A stretch of 64,000 nt of DNA from Tessaracoccus aquimaris (GCF_001997345.1 NZ_CP019606.1:3782001-3846000); one strand, 5' to 3'; shown: positions 42,554 through 54,634, counted from the stretch's first letter. Notes: a model not told the origin generated them from the sequence alone. Numbers and translations: made by a program.

Positions 42554-43417
42554 CTACTGGGTCAGCAGCGCGGAGAGGTAGCGGCCGTATCCCGACTTCG
42601 ACAGTTCTGCGGCGCGGGCCGCGAGGGCATCGTCCGAGAGGAAGCCGAGCCGCCAGGCCGCCTCTTCAGGCGAGCCCACGAGGAGGCCTTGCCGAGCCTG
42701 GACGGCGCGGACGAAGTTGTTGGCGTCGTTCAGTGAGTCGAACGTCCCCGTGTCGAGCCACGCGGTGCCGCGCGGCAGGATGGAGACACTCAGCCGACCC
42801 GTCTCCAGGTAGTGCCTGTTGACGTCGGTGATCTCGTACTCGCCGCGGGCCGATGGCTCGAGACCTCTCGCCACCTCCACCACGTCGGCGCCGTAGAAGT
42901 AGAGTCCGGGCACCGCAAGGTCGGAGCGCGGCTGCGCCGGCTTCTCCTCGATCGAGACGGGGCGCCGCTTCTCGTCCAGTTCGACCACGCCGTATGCCTT
43001 CGGGTCGGCGACCTGATACCCGAAGATGACGGCGCCGTCCGGGTCGCGGTGCTCCTGCAACTGGGTGCCGAGGCCGGGTCCGTGGAAGATGTTGTCGCCC
43101 AGCACCAGGCAGGCCGGGCCGCCCGCCAGGAACTCGGCGCCGATCACGAAGGCCATCGCCAGGCCGTTCGGCTCGGGTTGGACTGCGTAACTGATGGAGA
43201 TGCCGAACTGCGACCCGTCGCCGAGCAGGCGCCGGAAGTCGGGCTGTTCGTGCGGGGTGTTGATGACGAGCACCTCGGAGATCCCCGCGAAGATCAGCGT
43301 CGCCAATGGGTAGTAGATCATGGGCTTGTCGTAGACGGGCACCAACTGCTTGCTGGTGCCCAACGTGATGGGATGCAACCGGGTTCCAGCGCCCCCGGCC
43401 AGAATGATGCCTCGCAT
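42554..43417 (-). CDS. rfbA: glucose-1-phosphate thymidylyltransferase
   Basis: A 287-residue enzyme making dTDP-glucose from dTTP and glucose 1-phosphate, first step of dTDP-L-rhamnose synthesis. [16 protein letters not shown] is the nucleotide-binding start; [46 protein letters not shown] and [13 protein letters not shown] are all typical of RmlA/RfbA. The start at 43417 places the glycine-rich motif at residue 3; longer upstream frames overlap rfbB. It is divergent from rfbB with 55 bases between the starts. Confidence 0.95.
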   Translation of the reverse strand: MRGIILAGGAGTRLHPITLGTSKQLVPVYDKPMIYYPLATLIFAGISEVLVINTPHEQPDFRRLLGDGSQFGISISYAVQPEPNGLAMAFVIGAEFLAGGPACLVLGDNIFHGPGLGTQLQEHRDPDGAVIFGYQVADPKAYGVVELDEKRRPVSIEEKPAQPRSDLAVPGLYFYGADVVEVARGLEPSARGEYEITDVNRHYLETGRLSVSILPRGTAWLDTGTFDSLNDANNFVRAVQARQGLLVGSPEEAAWRLGFLSDDALAARAAELSKSGYGRYLSALLTQ

Positions 43418-43460
43418 CCCTGATTCTCGCACGGACCGCCCCGCGGGGCAGGCCGCCAAA

Positions 43461-44467
<1,007 letters not shown>

Positions 44468-44468
<1 letters not shown>

Positions 44469-45859
44469 TGTCGGAACTGGTCTCCCGCGAGAGCGGGATT
44501 CCCGGGTTGCTCTTCCTCGACCTTCCCGTGCGGGAGGACGCCCGCGGGTGGTTCAAGGAGAACTGGCAGCGCGCGAAGATGACGGCCCTCGGGCTGCCGG
44601 ACTTCGGCCCCGTGCAGCACAACATCGCGTTCAACGCCGCCGCCGGGACCACCCGCGGGATGCACGCCGAGCCGTGGGACAAGTTGGTCTCGCTGGCGGC
44701 TGGACGGATCTTCGGTGTCTGGGTCGACCTCAGACCCGGCCCTGGGTTCGGCACCGTCGCGACCCGGGAGATGGGGCCCGAGGGTGCCGTGTTCGTGCCG
44801 CGGGGCGTGGCCAACGGGTACCAGGCGTTGGAGGAGGGAACCCTCTACAGCTACCTCGTCAACGAACACTGGAGCGCCGAGGCGCTCGCCTTGTACACCT
44901 ACGTGAACCTGGCCGACCCGAGCCTCGCGATCGACTGGCCCATCCCGCTTGCCGAGGCCGAGATCTCCGACGCGGACCGCGCGCACCCCGCGCTGGCTGA
45001 CGTCACGCCGATGGCACCACGCGCGACAGTCATCCTCGGTGGCAGCGGCCAACTCGGACGCGAACTCGTCGCGCTGCTCCCGGACGCGGTCGCCCCCGAC
45101 CGCACGCGCCTCGACCTCACGTCGGCCGAGTCGGTGGCGGCCTACGACTGGTCCCAGGTCGGCACAATCATCAACGCGGCCGCCTTCACCGAAGTCGACG
45201 GCGCGGAGACCCAGGAGGGGGCGAAGGCCTGCTGGTCGGTCAACGTCAACGCGGTCGCCAGGCTGGTTGACCAGGCACGCAGGCATCGGATCCGGTTCGT
45301 GCAGGTCTCGTCGGACTACGTGTTCGACGGGACGGCGCCGGTCCATGACGAGTACGAGGCGGCCAGCCCGCTCAGCACGTACGGGGCCTCGAAGGCGGCC
45401 TCCGACGCGCTGGTCGCGACGCTGCCGGAGCACCTGATCGTCCGGACGACCTGGCTGGTGGGGACGGGGCGCAGCTTCGTCGCGACGATGGCCGCGCTGG
45501 CCGACCGCGGTGCGTCGCCGAGAGTCGTCGACGACCAGTTCGGGCGGCTGAGTTTCGCGGACGACCTTGCCGCAGCGATCGTGCACCTGCTGAGCGGCGG
45601 GGCCGGCTCTGGTGTCTACAACGTGACGAACGCGGGGCCGACCCGATCGTGGGCCGACATCGCCCGTCGGGTCTTCGAACTGTCGGGACGCGATCCTGGG
45701 GACGTGCAGAGCATCACGTCCGAGGAGTGGGCCGAAGGGCGGGTCGTCGCCGACCGGCCGCGGAACTCCGCCCTCAGCCTTGATCGACTCGAGGCGACGG
45801 GATTCCGGCCGAGGGACGCAGACGAGCGCCTGGTCGACCTCCTGACCGGCCGTCAATGA
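44468..45859 (+). CDS. rfbCD: fused dTDP-4-dehydrorhamnose 3,5-epimerase / reductase
   Basis: A 463-residue fusion. Residues 1 to about 180 are RmlC-like: VREDARGWFKENW, TTRGMHAEPWDKLVSL with the catalytic histidine, VWVDLRPGPGFG and VPRGVANGYQAL. From about residue 184 (ATVILGGSGQLGRELVALL) it is RmlD-like: NAAAFTEVDGAE, VSSDYVFDG and YGASKAASD with the YxxxK pair. Together with rfbA and rfbB this completes dTDP-L-rhamnose synthesis, used for cell-wall polymer linkage or surface glycans in actinobacteria. Its stop overlaps the lhgO start (ATGA). Confidence 0.93.
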
Positions 45860-47049
45860 TCGATGCCGACGTCGTCGTGGTCGGCGGCGGGATCGTCGGC
45901 GTGGCCACCGCCATGACCTACCTGGAGCGGAACCCAGGCGTCAGCGTGACGCTCGTCGAGAAGGGCGCGCTCGCGGGGCAGCAGAGCGGCCACAACAGCG
46001 GGGTCATCCACGCGGGCGTCTACTACCAGCCCGGCAGCCTCAAGGCGCGGCTCTGCCGGGCAGGAGCGGCCTGGACGAAGCGGTTCGCCGCCCAGCAGGG
46101 CATCGACTTCCGGGTGCCGGGAAAGCTGATCGTCGCGACCCGGCCAACCGAACTCGGCAGGCTCGCCGCACTGGAGCGCCGCGCCGTCACGAACGGGCTG
46201 CGACCGGAGCGGTTGGACGTCGCCGAACTGCGCCGTCGCGAGCCCCACGTGCGCGGGCTGGCCGCCCTTCTGGTCGCCGAGTCGGGCATCGTCAGCTATC
46301 CGGCCGTCGTCGACGCGATGGCCCGACTCTTCCGGGCTGCCGGAGGGGAGATCAGGCTCGGCGCCGAGGTCGTCGGGATCGGCGAGGACGACCGGGGCGT
46401 CACGGTCGAGGTGGCGACAGGGGCACCGATCAGGGCGAGGCGCCTCGTCGCGTGCGCTGGCATCCAGGCGGACCGGGTCGCGCGCCTTGCAGGGGTCGGC
46501 GACGGATTCGCGATGGTCCCCTTCCGGGGCGAGTACTACCGGCTTCCCGAGGCGAGATCCGGTCTCGTGTCATCGCTGATCTACCCGGTGCCCGAGCCTG
46601 GCATGCCGTTTCTTGGGGTGCACCTGACGCCCACGATCGACGGCGGGATCACCGTCGGACCGAACGCGGTGCTAGGGCTTGCCCGCGAGGGCTACCCCAA
46701 GTGGTCGCTCGACAGGTCGGACGTCGCCGAACTGATCCGCTTCCGAGGCTTCCGACGCATGGTCCCCGGGCTGCTGCGCACCGGTCTGGGCGAGCTGTGG
46801 AACTCAGCGGTGAAGCCGGGCTACCTTGCGAGGATCCGGCGGTACTGCCCCGAACTGAGGCTCGCCGACCTGCTGCCGCACGAGGCGGGAATCCGGGCGC
46901 AGGCGGTTCTCGAGGACGGCTCGATGGTCGAGGACTTCATGTTCCGGTCGACCCCGCGCCAGGTCCACGTCGTCAACGCGCCGTCGCCCGCGGCAACGTC
47001 GGCGCGACCGATCGCGGAGGCGATCTGCGCGCAGGTCGACGCAGGCTAG
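45856..47049 (+). CDS. lhgO: L-2-hydroxyglutarate oxidase
   Basis: A 397-residue FAD-dependent oxidoreductase of the DAO fold. VVVVGGGIVGVATAMTYLER binds FAD, QSGHNSGVIHAGVYY is the LhgO signature with the flavin-site histidine, and PFRGEYYRL and LGVHLTPTIDGGI are conserved. It oxidises L-2-hydroxyglutarate to 2-oxoglutarate and passes electrons to the membrane. The overlap with rfbCD makes it part of the rhamnose operon by position, although the pathways are unrelated. Its TAG overlaps the TAG of the convergent marC-like gene in one CTAG. Confidence 0.92.
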   Translation: MIDADVVVVGGGIVGVATAMTYLERNPGVSVTLVEKGALAGQQSGHNSGVIHAGVYYQPGSLKARLCRAGAAWTKRFAAQQGIDFRVPGKLIVATRPTELGRLAALERRAVTNGLRPERLDVAELRRREPHVRGLAALLVAESGIVSYPAVVDAMARLFRAAGGEIRLGAEVVGIGEDDRGVTVEVATGAPIRARRLVACAGIQADRVARLAGVGDGFAMVPFRGEYYRLPEARSGLVSSLIYPVPEPGMPFLGVHLTPTIDGGITVGPNAVLGLAREGYPKWSLDRSDVAELIRFRGFRRMVPGLLRTGLGELWNSAVKPGYLARIRRYCPELRLADLLPHEAGIRAQAVLEDGSMVEDFMFRSTPRQVHVVNAPSPAATSARPIAEAICAQVDAG

Positions 47050-47639
47050 CCGACGAAGAAGGCCTTGGTGCCGTCGAACATCATCTGGACCGCAAGGAGC
47101 ACGAGGATCATGCCCATCAGCCGCTCGACGGCGACGAGGGCGCGGGTGCCGACGACCCGCTGCAGGAAGCCGGAGAAGTACAGCGTCACCGTCGTGATCA
47201 GCCAGGAGATGACCAGGCCGCCCAGGTACCAGGGCCAGTTGCCCTGATCCTGGCTGACGAACACCACGATGACCGCAAGCAGGGACGGGCCAGCGACGTA
47301 TGGCACCGCGAGGGGGACGATGAACGGCTCGTCGTGCGTGACGGGCTCGGACAGGTTCTTCTCCGGGGTGGGGAACACCATCCGGATCGCGATGAGCAGC
47401 AGGATGACCCCGCCCGCGGCCTTGAGCGCCGCCTCCTCGATGTGCAGCAGGTTCAACAGCGCCCGGCCCATGAACAGGAACGACACCATGATGACCAGCG
47501 CGATGAGGCACTCGCGCAGGATGACCCACTGACGGCGCTCCACCTTGGTGTTGCGCAGGCTCGTCAGGAACAGCGGCACGTTTCCGAGCGGGTCCATGAC
47601 AAGCAGGAACGTCATGGCGGCCGAAATCATCACCGTCAT
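47046..47639 (-). CDS. MarC family integral membrane protein
   Basis: A 197-residue protein with six predicted membrane helices. FLLVMDPLGNVPLFLTSL, ALKAAGGVILLLIAIRMVFP and PLAVPYVAGPSLLAVIVV are the conserved MarC segments. Despite the name, MarC proteins are not proven antibiotic-resistance factors and their function is unknown. No promoter could be pinned down. Confidence 0.9.
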   Translation of the reverse strand: MTVMISAAMTFLLVMDPLGNVPLFLTSLRNTKVERRQWVILRECLIALVIMVSFLFMGRALLNLLHIEEAALKAAGGVILLLIAIRMVFPTPEKNLSEPVTHDEPFIVPLAVPYVAGPSLLAVIVVFVSQDQGNWPWYLGGLVISWLITTVTLYFSGFLQRVVGTRALVAVERLMGMILVLLAVQMMFDGTKAFFVG

Positions 47640-47748
47640 CTGGTGGTGCCCCCTCTCGTGGGTCTGGCCCGTGACCGGGCCGTCCCACTCTATTGCGTCG
47701 CCGTCCGTGGGTCACGCCCGAGGTAGGGGCAAGCGCTGGACACGCGAA

Positions 47749-47778
47749 ACGGGGCCCGCGCCGAAGCGCGGACCCCGT
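47749..47778 (-). terminator. terminator after the CoA-transferase gene
   Basis: A 13-bp stem with one mismatch, ACGGGGCCCGCGC / GCGCGGACCCCGT, with a CGAA loop (TTCG on the transcribed strand), 15 bases past the stop. Confidence 0.75.
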
Positions 47779-47793
47779 CTCGTCAGCCGTGGC

Positions 47794-49308
47794 TCACTGG
47801 ACCATGGTGCCCGTCTCGAGGAAGCGGACGTGCCAGCCGAGCGCGGTGGCGAGGTCGTGCGGCGTGTGCATGCCGTTGGCCTTCTTCTCGGCCAGCTTCA
47901 CGTACTCGCGCAGCGGCTCCTTGAAGTCCGGGTGCGCGCAGTTGTCGATGATCAGCTTGGCCCGCTGACGCGGCGCCATGCCGCGCAGGTCCGCGAGGCC
48001 CTGCTCCGTGATGATGACCTGGACGTCGTGCTCGGTGTGGTCGACGTGGTTGACCATCGGGACGATGCAGGAGATCGCGCCGCCCTTGGCGGTCGAGGGG
48101 GTCACGAACGAGGAGATCCAGCCGTTGCGGGTGAAGTCACCCGAGCCGCCGATGCCGTTCTGCATCCGCGAACCCATCACGTGCGTGGAGTTCACGTTGC
48201 CGTAGATGTCGGCCTCGATCATGCCGTTGCATGCGATGACGCCCATCCGGCGGATCGCCTCGGGGTGGTTCGAGACGTCCTGCGGGCGGAGCACGATCTT
48301 CTTGGAGTAGTGCGCAGCGTTGTCGTTCATCCGCTCAGCGGCCTTCGGGCTGAGGGAGAATGCCGTCGCGGAGGCCACGGTCAGCTTGCCGGAGTCGAGC
48401 AGGTCGACCATGCCGTCCTGGATCACCTCGGTGTAGGACGTCAGCTTCTCGAACGGCCCCTCGAGCAGGCCCGCCAGCACCGCGTTGGCGATGTTGCCGA
48501 CGCCCGACTGCAGCGGAAGGAGATTCTTCGGCAGGCGACCCTGCTTCACCTCGTTGCCGAGGAAGTCGAGCAGGTTGTTCGCGATGGCGCGGGAGTCGTC
48601 GTCGAGCAGCTTGAACGGCGTGTTCCGGTCGGGGGAGTCGGTCTCGATGATCGCGATCACCTTGTCGACGTCGACCTTCATGACCTTCTCGCCGATGCGG
48701 TCGCCGGGGTGCTGGATGGGCAGCGGGACGCGGTTCGGCGGGAGGAAGCCGGCGGGGGCGTAGATGTCGTGCATCCCGTACAGCCCCTCGGACTGCCACG
48801 AGTTGACCTCGATGATGATGGCGTCGGCGTGCTCGAGGTAGGTGCGGTTCATGCCCACCGAAGACGAGGGGATGATGTCGCCGTCCTCGTTGATGGCCGT
48901 GGCCTCGATGACGGCCAGGTTCAGCTTGCCCAGGAAGCCCTGCGAGACCTGTGGGCCCATGTGCGAGAGGTGGATGTCCTGGTAGTACGACGTGCCGTTG
49001 TTGATGGCCGTGCGCATCTCCGGATCGGACTGGTACGGCGCGCGGTACGAGATGCCGCCGGTGCGAGCAAGTGCACCATCAAGCTCGGGCGCCGTCGAGG
49101 CACCCGTCCACACGCCGATCTTGAACTCTTCACCCTGGTGGTGCGCGGCATCGATCACGGCCGCCAGCGCCTCCGGGAAAGCCTTGGGGTAGCCCGAGCC
49201 GGTGAAGCCCGAGAAGCCGATGTTCCAGCCATTCTTGACCAGCTCGGCCGCGTCGTGCGCCGACATCACCTTGCTCTTGAACGCCTCGCTACGGATGCGA
49301 CCTGACAT
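47794..49308 (-). CDS. succinyl-CoA:acetate CoA-transferase
   Basis: A 504-residue member of the acetyl-CoA hydrolase/transferase family (Cat1/AarC type). GFSGFTGSGYPKAFPEAL, LPLQSGVGNIANAVLAGL, LTSYTEVIQD and GIGGSGDFTRNG are conserved. By my count the glutamate of YTEV is residue 294, the position of the catalytic glutamate in AarC, which forms the CoA thioester. In propionic-acid bacteria this activity moves CoA between succinate and acetate or propionate and saves ATP. AGGAGG stands six bases before the ATG at 49308; the 36 codons of open frame upstream are not conserved. A strong terminator follows. Confidence 0.93.
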   Translation of the reverse strand: MSGRIRSEAFKSKVMSAHDAAELVKNGWNIGFSGFTGSGYPKAFPEALAAVIDAAHHQGEEFKIGVWTGASTAPELDGALARTGGISYRAPYQSDPEMRTAINNGTSYYQDIHLSHMGPQVSQGFLGKLNLAVIEATAINEDGDIIPSSSVGMNRTYLEHADAIIIEVNSWQSEGLYGMHDIYAPAGFLPPNRVPLPIQHPGDRIGEKVMKVDVDKVIAIIETDSPDRNTPFKLLDDDSRAIANNLLDFLGNEVKQGRLPKNLLPLQSGVGNIANAVLAGLLEGPFEKLTSYTEVIQDGMVDLLDSGKLTVASATAFSLSPKAAERMNDNAAHYSKKIVLRPQDVSNHPEAIRRMGVIACNGMIEADIYGNVNSTHVMGSRMQNGIGGSGDFTRNGWISSFVTPSTAKGGAISCIVPMVNHVDHTEHDVQVIITEQGLADLRGMAPRQRAKLIIDNCAHPDFKEPLREYVKLAEKKANGMHTPHDLATALGWHVRFLETGTMVQ

Positions 49309-49457
49309 CTGTCCTCCTTGAAGAATTACGGTGCTGTGCCACACCCTACCGGGAAGCGCACGCTCAAAAACAGGCCCCTGGCTTTCAGTCGGACGGCCTA
49401 TGTGCTCCCGTGACAAGGGGGTCAGCCGAAACAGCCGATGGAGGTCCTCATCGGCCG

Positions 49458-49463
49458 TAGATT
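49458..49463 (+). promoter_or_regulatory. -10 box TAGATT for leaderless phosphatase mRNA
   Basis: TAGATT is six bases upstream of the ATG at 49470. Confidence 0.55.
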
Positions 49464-49469
49464 GACCAC

Positions 49470-50081
49470 ATGCCCATCGACGAACGCACGCAACTCTGGC
49501 TGGTCAGGCACGGCGCCACCGAATGGTCCGAGGCAGGCAGGCACACCTCCGTCACCGACCTGCCGCTGCTGCCAGCAGGGGAGAGTGGCGCGCGCCAGGT
49601 CGGCGAACTGCTCAGCGGCCACGACTTCGGTCTTGTGCTCTCCAGCCCGCGGCTCCGTGCGACCGAGACGGCCCGCCTGGCGGGCTTCCCCGACCCGGTC
49701 ATCGACGACGACCTGGTCGAATGGTCCTACGGCAAGGGCGAGGGGCTGACGTCGGTCCAGATCCGCGAGATGATCCCGGACTGGCGGATCTGGACGCACG
49801 GCGCGCCCAGGCTCGACCGCCAGGGCGACTTCGCGCCCGGCGAGGACGTCGAAGAGGTGGAGGAGCGCCTGACGCGCGTCGTGGAGCGGGCAAGGACCTC
49901 CGGGGTGGCGAAGGTGCTCGCGTTCGGGCACGGCCACGCGCTGCGCTCGCTCGCGATGGTGTGGCTGGGTCTGCCCGTCTGGCAGGCCGCCCACTTCCCG
50001 CTCTACACCGGCCGGGTCAGCGTCCTCGGCTACGAGAAGGAGTCGCCCGCCCTGGTCGCCTGGAACGTGGGAGACCTCTAG
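49470..50081 (+). CDS. histidine phosphatase family protein
   Basis: A 203-residue phosphoglycerate-mutase-like phosphatase. LWLVRHGATEWSEAGRHT carries the RHG motif with the phosphorylated histidine, SSPRLRATETA the second arginine, DDLVEWSYGKGEG the acid, and FGHGHALRSLA the second catalytic histidine. The family covers sugar, nucleotide and cobalamin-intermediate (CobC) phosphatases. With cobU and cobS 6 kb away, a CobC-like role is conceivable but not supported by context. Confidence 0.88.
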   Translation: MPIDERTQLWLVRHGATEWSEAGRHTSVTDLPLLPAGESGARQVGELLSGHDFGLVLSSPRLRATETARLAGFPDPVIDDDLVEWSYGKGEGLTSVQIREMIPDWRIWTHGAPRLDRQGDFAPGEDVEEVEERLTRVVERARTSGVAKVLAFGHGHALRSLAMVWLGLPVWQAAHFPLYTGRVSVLGYEKESPALVAWNVGDL

Positions 50082-50362
50082 GCCGACGCCGCCGCCCGGT
50101 TCGTGAAGCGGCGGTGAACCCGCCTCCCGCCACAATGATGGGCGTCGGAGGAGGCCTGACGTGGGGACATGGGACAAGCGGGGGCCGGTCGGGCTCGAAG
50201 GGGAGGCCGTGGTCACCGAGGAGATGCTCACGGCGATGGGGCGCGAGGCCTTCAGGTTCCTGATGCTGCGCCGCAACTGGCTGATCATCAACGGGATCGT
50301 CCTTGCCGCGGGCATCGGCCTGCTCAACTACTGGCTCGTCGCTGGCGCCTCGTTCCTTAACC

Positions 50363-51788
50363 GGCTCATCCGATTTGAGGGTGTAGGCGGGGTCTGAATC
50401 CGCCGGCTTCGAGGAGGCAGCGGGCGATGTAGTGGGTCAGGTTGCGGAACCCGAGAGCGGAGCCGCGGAGGTGTTCGAGGCGGCCGTTGAGGGCTTCTGT
50501 GGGACCATTGCTGGTGCCGGGCCGGTCGAAGAAGTTCAACACATCGATCGCGCGGCGTTTCAGGGTGTGACCCAGGCGGACCAGTTCAGTCAGCTCAGCG
50601 GGGACGCCGGTGGCGATCGCATCGATCACGCTGGCCATGAGGTGGCGGCCGAGTGTGCGGTCTTTGCAGCGGTAGGCCTGGACGAGGCGCTGGTAGATGC
50701 CCCACGTGGCTTCGACCTCGACGTGGTTCTGGTCGCCGAACAGGTCTTCGAGCCGTGTGACTTGTTTGTCGGTGAGTAGATCGGCGCCGGTGAGTAGGGT
50801 GCGGCGGGCTTGATAGAGCGGGTCCCCGCGGCGGCCTCGATGCCCCATGGTGGCTTGTTGGACGCGTTGGCGGCATTTGTCGACAGCCTCCCCGGCCAGG
50901 CGCACGACGTGGAACGGGTCCATCACCGCAGCTGCGTCGGGGAGTTCCTCGGCGGCGGCGGTTTTGAAGCCGGTGAACCCGTCCATCGCCACGACTTCCA
51001 CGCCGGCCCGCCAGGCGGCTGGACGGGCAGCGAGCCAGCGTTTGAACACCTGTTTCGAGCGGCCCTCGACCATGTCGAGCAGCCGTGCCGGGCCAGTCCC
51101 AGCCGCTACCGGGGTCAGGTCGATGATCACGGTGACGAACTTGTCCCCGGCACGGGTGTGACGCCAGCAATGCTCATCGACCCCGAGCACGGTGACCTGG
51201 TCGAACCGGGACGGATCATCGATCAACACCCGACGACCCTCGGCGATGATCGCATCGTTGGCGGTGTCCCACGCCACCGCCAGCCCTTCGGCGACCCTCG
51301 CCACGGTGAGGTGCTGACACACGATAGCTTCGAGCGCCCACCGCACCCCACGCCGCGACAGCCGAGCCCTCGGTTCAGCGGCCCGGTCCATGCTCTGGCG
51401 CCACACATGACCGCATTCGACACACCGGTACCTGCGCAGCCGCACCCGCAGCACAGTGGGTCTCCAACCGAAGGGCTCGTGAGCCAGGCCTCGGATTACC
51501 GTGTCACGCACCAAACCGCGCCCGCCACAGTTGTGGCACCAGTCATCAGCATCCGTGACGCGGCACTCCAGCACCGCCCGGCGCGCGGTCACGTGTTGGC
51601 CAGTCACCTCCAACCCGAGCTCGTCGAGGCGGCAGAAGGTCGTCAGATCAGGCGCGGTGAAGGTAGCGTTGAACACGTCGAGGTCTTCCAGATGGACAGC
51701 TTAGGAACTTCCATCTTCGGGAGGCCTCGACCCCTCTATCCAGCCGCCACGCCGGAACCCCTACCTACACCCTCAATTGGGAAGAGCC
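50363..51788 (-). mobile_element. ISL3-family insertion sequence
   Basis: A complete 1426-bp element. The terminal inverted repeats begin GGCTCATCCGATTTGAGGGT (left) and GGCTCTTCCCAATTGAGGGT (right, read inward), 25 of 30 positions identical. An exact 8-bp target duplication, CCTTAACC, flanks it at 50355-50362 and 51789-51796, as expected for ISL3. The intact transposase, matching ends and perfect duplication point to a recent insertion. Confidence 0.93.
50366..51676 (-). CDS. ISL3 family transposase
   Basis: A 436-residue DDE transposase. The N-terminus has a zinc-ribbon pair (CHNCGG and CVECGHVW) and a helix-turn-helix. Catalytic-domain segments are VLGVDEHCWRH, VVAMDGFTGFKTAAAE, AAAVMDPFHVVRLAGEAVD and the late NGPTEALNGRLEHLRGSALG, which supplies the glutamate. 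The stop codon lies within the left terminal inverted repeat. It should move the element by cut and paste. Confidence 0.93.
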   Translation of the reverse strand: MFNATFTAPDLTTFCRLDELGLEVTGQHVTARRAVLECRVTDADDWCHNCGGRGLVRDTVIRGLAHEPFGWRPTVLRVRLRRYRCVECGHVWRQSMDRAAEPRARLSRRGVRWALEAIVCQHLTVARVAEGLAVAWDTANDAIIAEGRRVLIDDPSRFDQVTVLGVDEHCWRHTRAGDKFVTVIIDLTPVAAGTGPARLLDMVEGRSKQVFKRWLAARPAAWRAGVEVVAMDGFTGFKTAAAEELPDAAAVMDPFHVVRLAGEAVDKCRQRVQQATMGHRGRRGDPLYQARRTLLTGADLLTDKQVTRLEDLFGDQNHVEVEATWGIYQRLVQAYRCKDRTLGRHLMASVIDAIATGVPAELTELVRLGHTLKRRAIDVLNFFDRPGTSNGPTEALNGRLEHLRGSALGFRNLTHYIARCLLEAGGFRPRLHPQIG

Positions 51789-52141
51789 CCTTAACCCGGT
51801 GTTCCCTCCCCTGGCCGGGCTGCTCATCTGGGGCGTCCTGACTCCGCTGATGACCTGGCGATCGACCCGATCGGTCGCGACCAAGGGGCTGCGGGCGCAA
51901 CTTCCGCCCGGCACGATCTTCGGCACGGTGATCAACGAGACGGAGATCGTGCTGAGGTTGGGCGACGCGCCCCCGCAGTCGCTGGCCTGGGCCAGGGTCC
52001 GCGAGGTCTCGCTCGGCGAGGCGGCGCTGCTGCTGCGCTACACCGGATCCGCGGTCAGCGTGGTGCCGCGTGCCGCCATCAACCCGGAGGCGTTTGGCAT
52101 CGTCGAGTCGAAGGCCGGCCGCTGAGGCCGGTCGGGACTGA

Positions 52142-53002
52142 TCAGGCGAACGCGAAGGCCGTCGCCGCGTCAAGGCGCGGGAAGTTGACGGCGACATCGG
52201 CGGCCGCTGCCGTCACGGGCTTGGCCCGGTAGGCGACCGACAGCCCCGCCGCGTCGAACATGCCGAGGTCGTTGGCGCCGTCGCCGATCGCGACGGTCAG
52301 GGCCGGGTCTACGCCGTGATCGTGCGCGAACCGCAGCAGGTCGCGCGCCTTCTGATCCCGGTCGACGACCTGCCCGACGACGCGGCCGGTGAGCTGCACC
52401 GTGTCGTCGACCAGTTCGGTCTCCAACTCGTTGGCGTTGCAGAAATCGAGGCCGAGCTTCGTGGCGAGCGGCTCGACGAGCTGGATGAAGCCACCGGAGG
52501 TGACCCCGACCAGCGCGCCCGTAGCCTTGGCGGCCGCGATCAGTTCGACGGCGCCGGGGGAGAGCGTCATGGCCGCGCCCACCGCGTCGAAGATGCCTGC
52601 TGGCAGGCCCTTCAGCGTGCCGACGCGTTCCGTGAGGGACTGGCCGAAGTCGAGTTCGCCGCGCATCGCGCGTTCGGTGATCTCGGCGACCACCGGCCCG
52701 ACGCCCGCGTGCTCGGCGAGCAGGTCGATGGCCTCGGTGGTGGTGAGCGTCGAGTCGACGTCCATCAGCACGAGGCGGGCGTTCTCCCGCACCAGCGGCC
52801 CGGTGATGACGCCGACCGCGACGTCGCCGGCGACCGCACGCAGCGCGGTGCGGAGCAGGTCCGGGTCGGGGTGCGAGGTGAAAAGGGTGATCCGCTGGCC
52901 GTAGTTGGTCTCCTCGGCGCTCACCTCTGCGGTGGGTGGCACCATCGCCACGAGCGACTCGGGGATGGGGCCTGCTGCTGCGAAGCTCACACGGATGTCC
53001 AT
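52142..53002 (-). CDS. serB: phosphoserine phosphatase
   Basis: A 286-residue HAD enzyme, last step of serine synthesis. Motif I is VLMDVDSTLTTTEAIDLL, motif II GVTSGGFIQLVEPLA, the lysine lies in VVDRDQKARDLL, and motif IV is AIGDGANDLGM. About 80 N-terminal residues form an ACT-like domain (HPDPDLLRTALRAV), as in other actinobacterial SerB. A TAGCCT -10 box stands six bases before the ATG. Confidence 0.93.
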   Translation of the reverse strand: MDIRVSFAAAGPIPESLVAMVPPTAEVSAEETNYGQRITLFTSHPDPDLLRTALRAVAGDVAVGVITGPLVRENARLVLMDVDSTLTTTEAIDLLAEHAGVGPVVAEITERAMRGELDFGQSLTERVGTLKGLPAGIFDAVGAAMTLSPGAVELIAAAKATGALVGVTSGGFIQLVEPLATKLGLDFCNANELETELVDDTVQLTGRVVGQVVDRDQKARDLLRFAHDHGVDPALTVAIGDGANDLGMFDAAGLSVAYRAKPVTAAAADVAVNFPRLDAATAFAFA

Positions 53003-53008
53003 GCGGAC

Positions 53009-53014
53009 AGGCTA
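53009..53014 (-). promoter_or_regulatory. -10 box TAGCCT for leaderless serB mRNA
   Basis: On the minus strand TAGCCT is followed by GTCCGC and the ATG at 53002. Confidence 0.5.
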
Positions 53015-53030
53015 GTTGCCCGCAGACGCC

Positions 53031-53069
53031 GACCCGCCGCCGTCCGGGAGAAGTGGACGGCGGCGGGTC
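53031..53069 (-). terminator. terminator after the HtrA-like protease gene
   Basis: A perfect 15-bp stem, GACCCGCCGCCGTCC / GGACGGCGGCGGGTC, with a 9-base loop; no U-tract follows. Confidence 0.65.
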
Positions 53070-53146
53070 GCCGGATCAATGCCGGGGTGGATCAGTCCGA
53101 CACTGAGATCTGTGGGTCGCCCAGACGGGCCGCACCCGGGTGTGAC

Positions 53147-54634
<1,488 letters not shown>

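Larger units (their letters stand above)
50161..52125 (+). pseudogene. YcxB-like membrane protein gene interrupted by an insertion sequence
   Basis: The 5' part (50161-50362, GTG start, preceded by GGAGGAGG) encodes 67 residues ending in a membrane helix (NGIVLAAGIGLLNYWLVAGASFLN). The 3' part (51797-52125) encodes VFPPLAGLLIWGVLTPLMTW and a soluble domain ending VSVVPRAAINPEAFGIV. Removing the insertion and one copy of the 8-bp target duplication joins them in frame through a single proline codon, giving a 176-residue protein with two membrane helices and a C-terminal YcxB-like domain. The function of such proteins is unknown. The gene is inactive in this strain. Confidence 0.85.

Noticed and set aside
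49308-49416. Longer CoA-transferase start
   Set aside because: A consensus AGGAGG precedes the ATG at 49308, the family N-terminus begins there, and the catalytic glutamate then falls at position 294.
49470-50081. Calling the histidine phosphatase cobC
   Set aside because: The cobalamin genes are 6 kb away and the family is too broad to assign a substrate from sequence.
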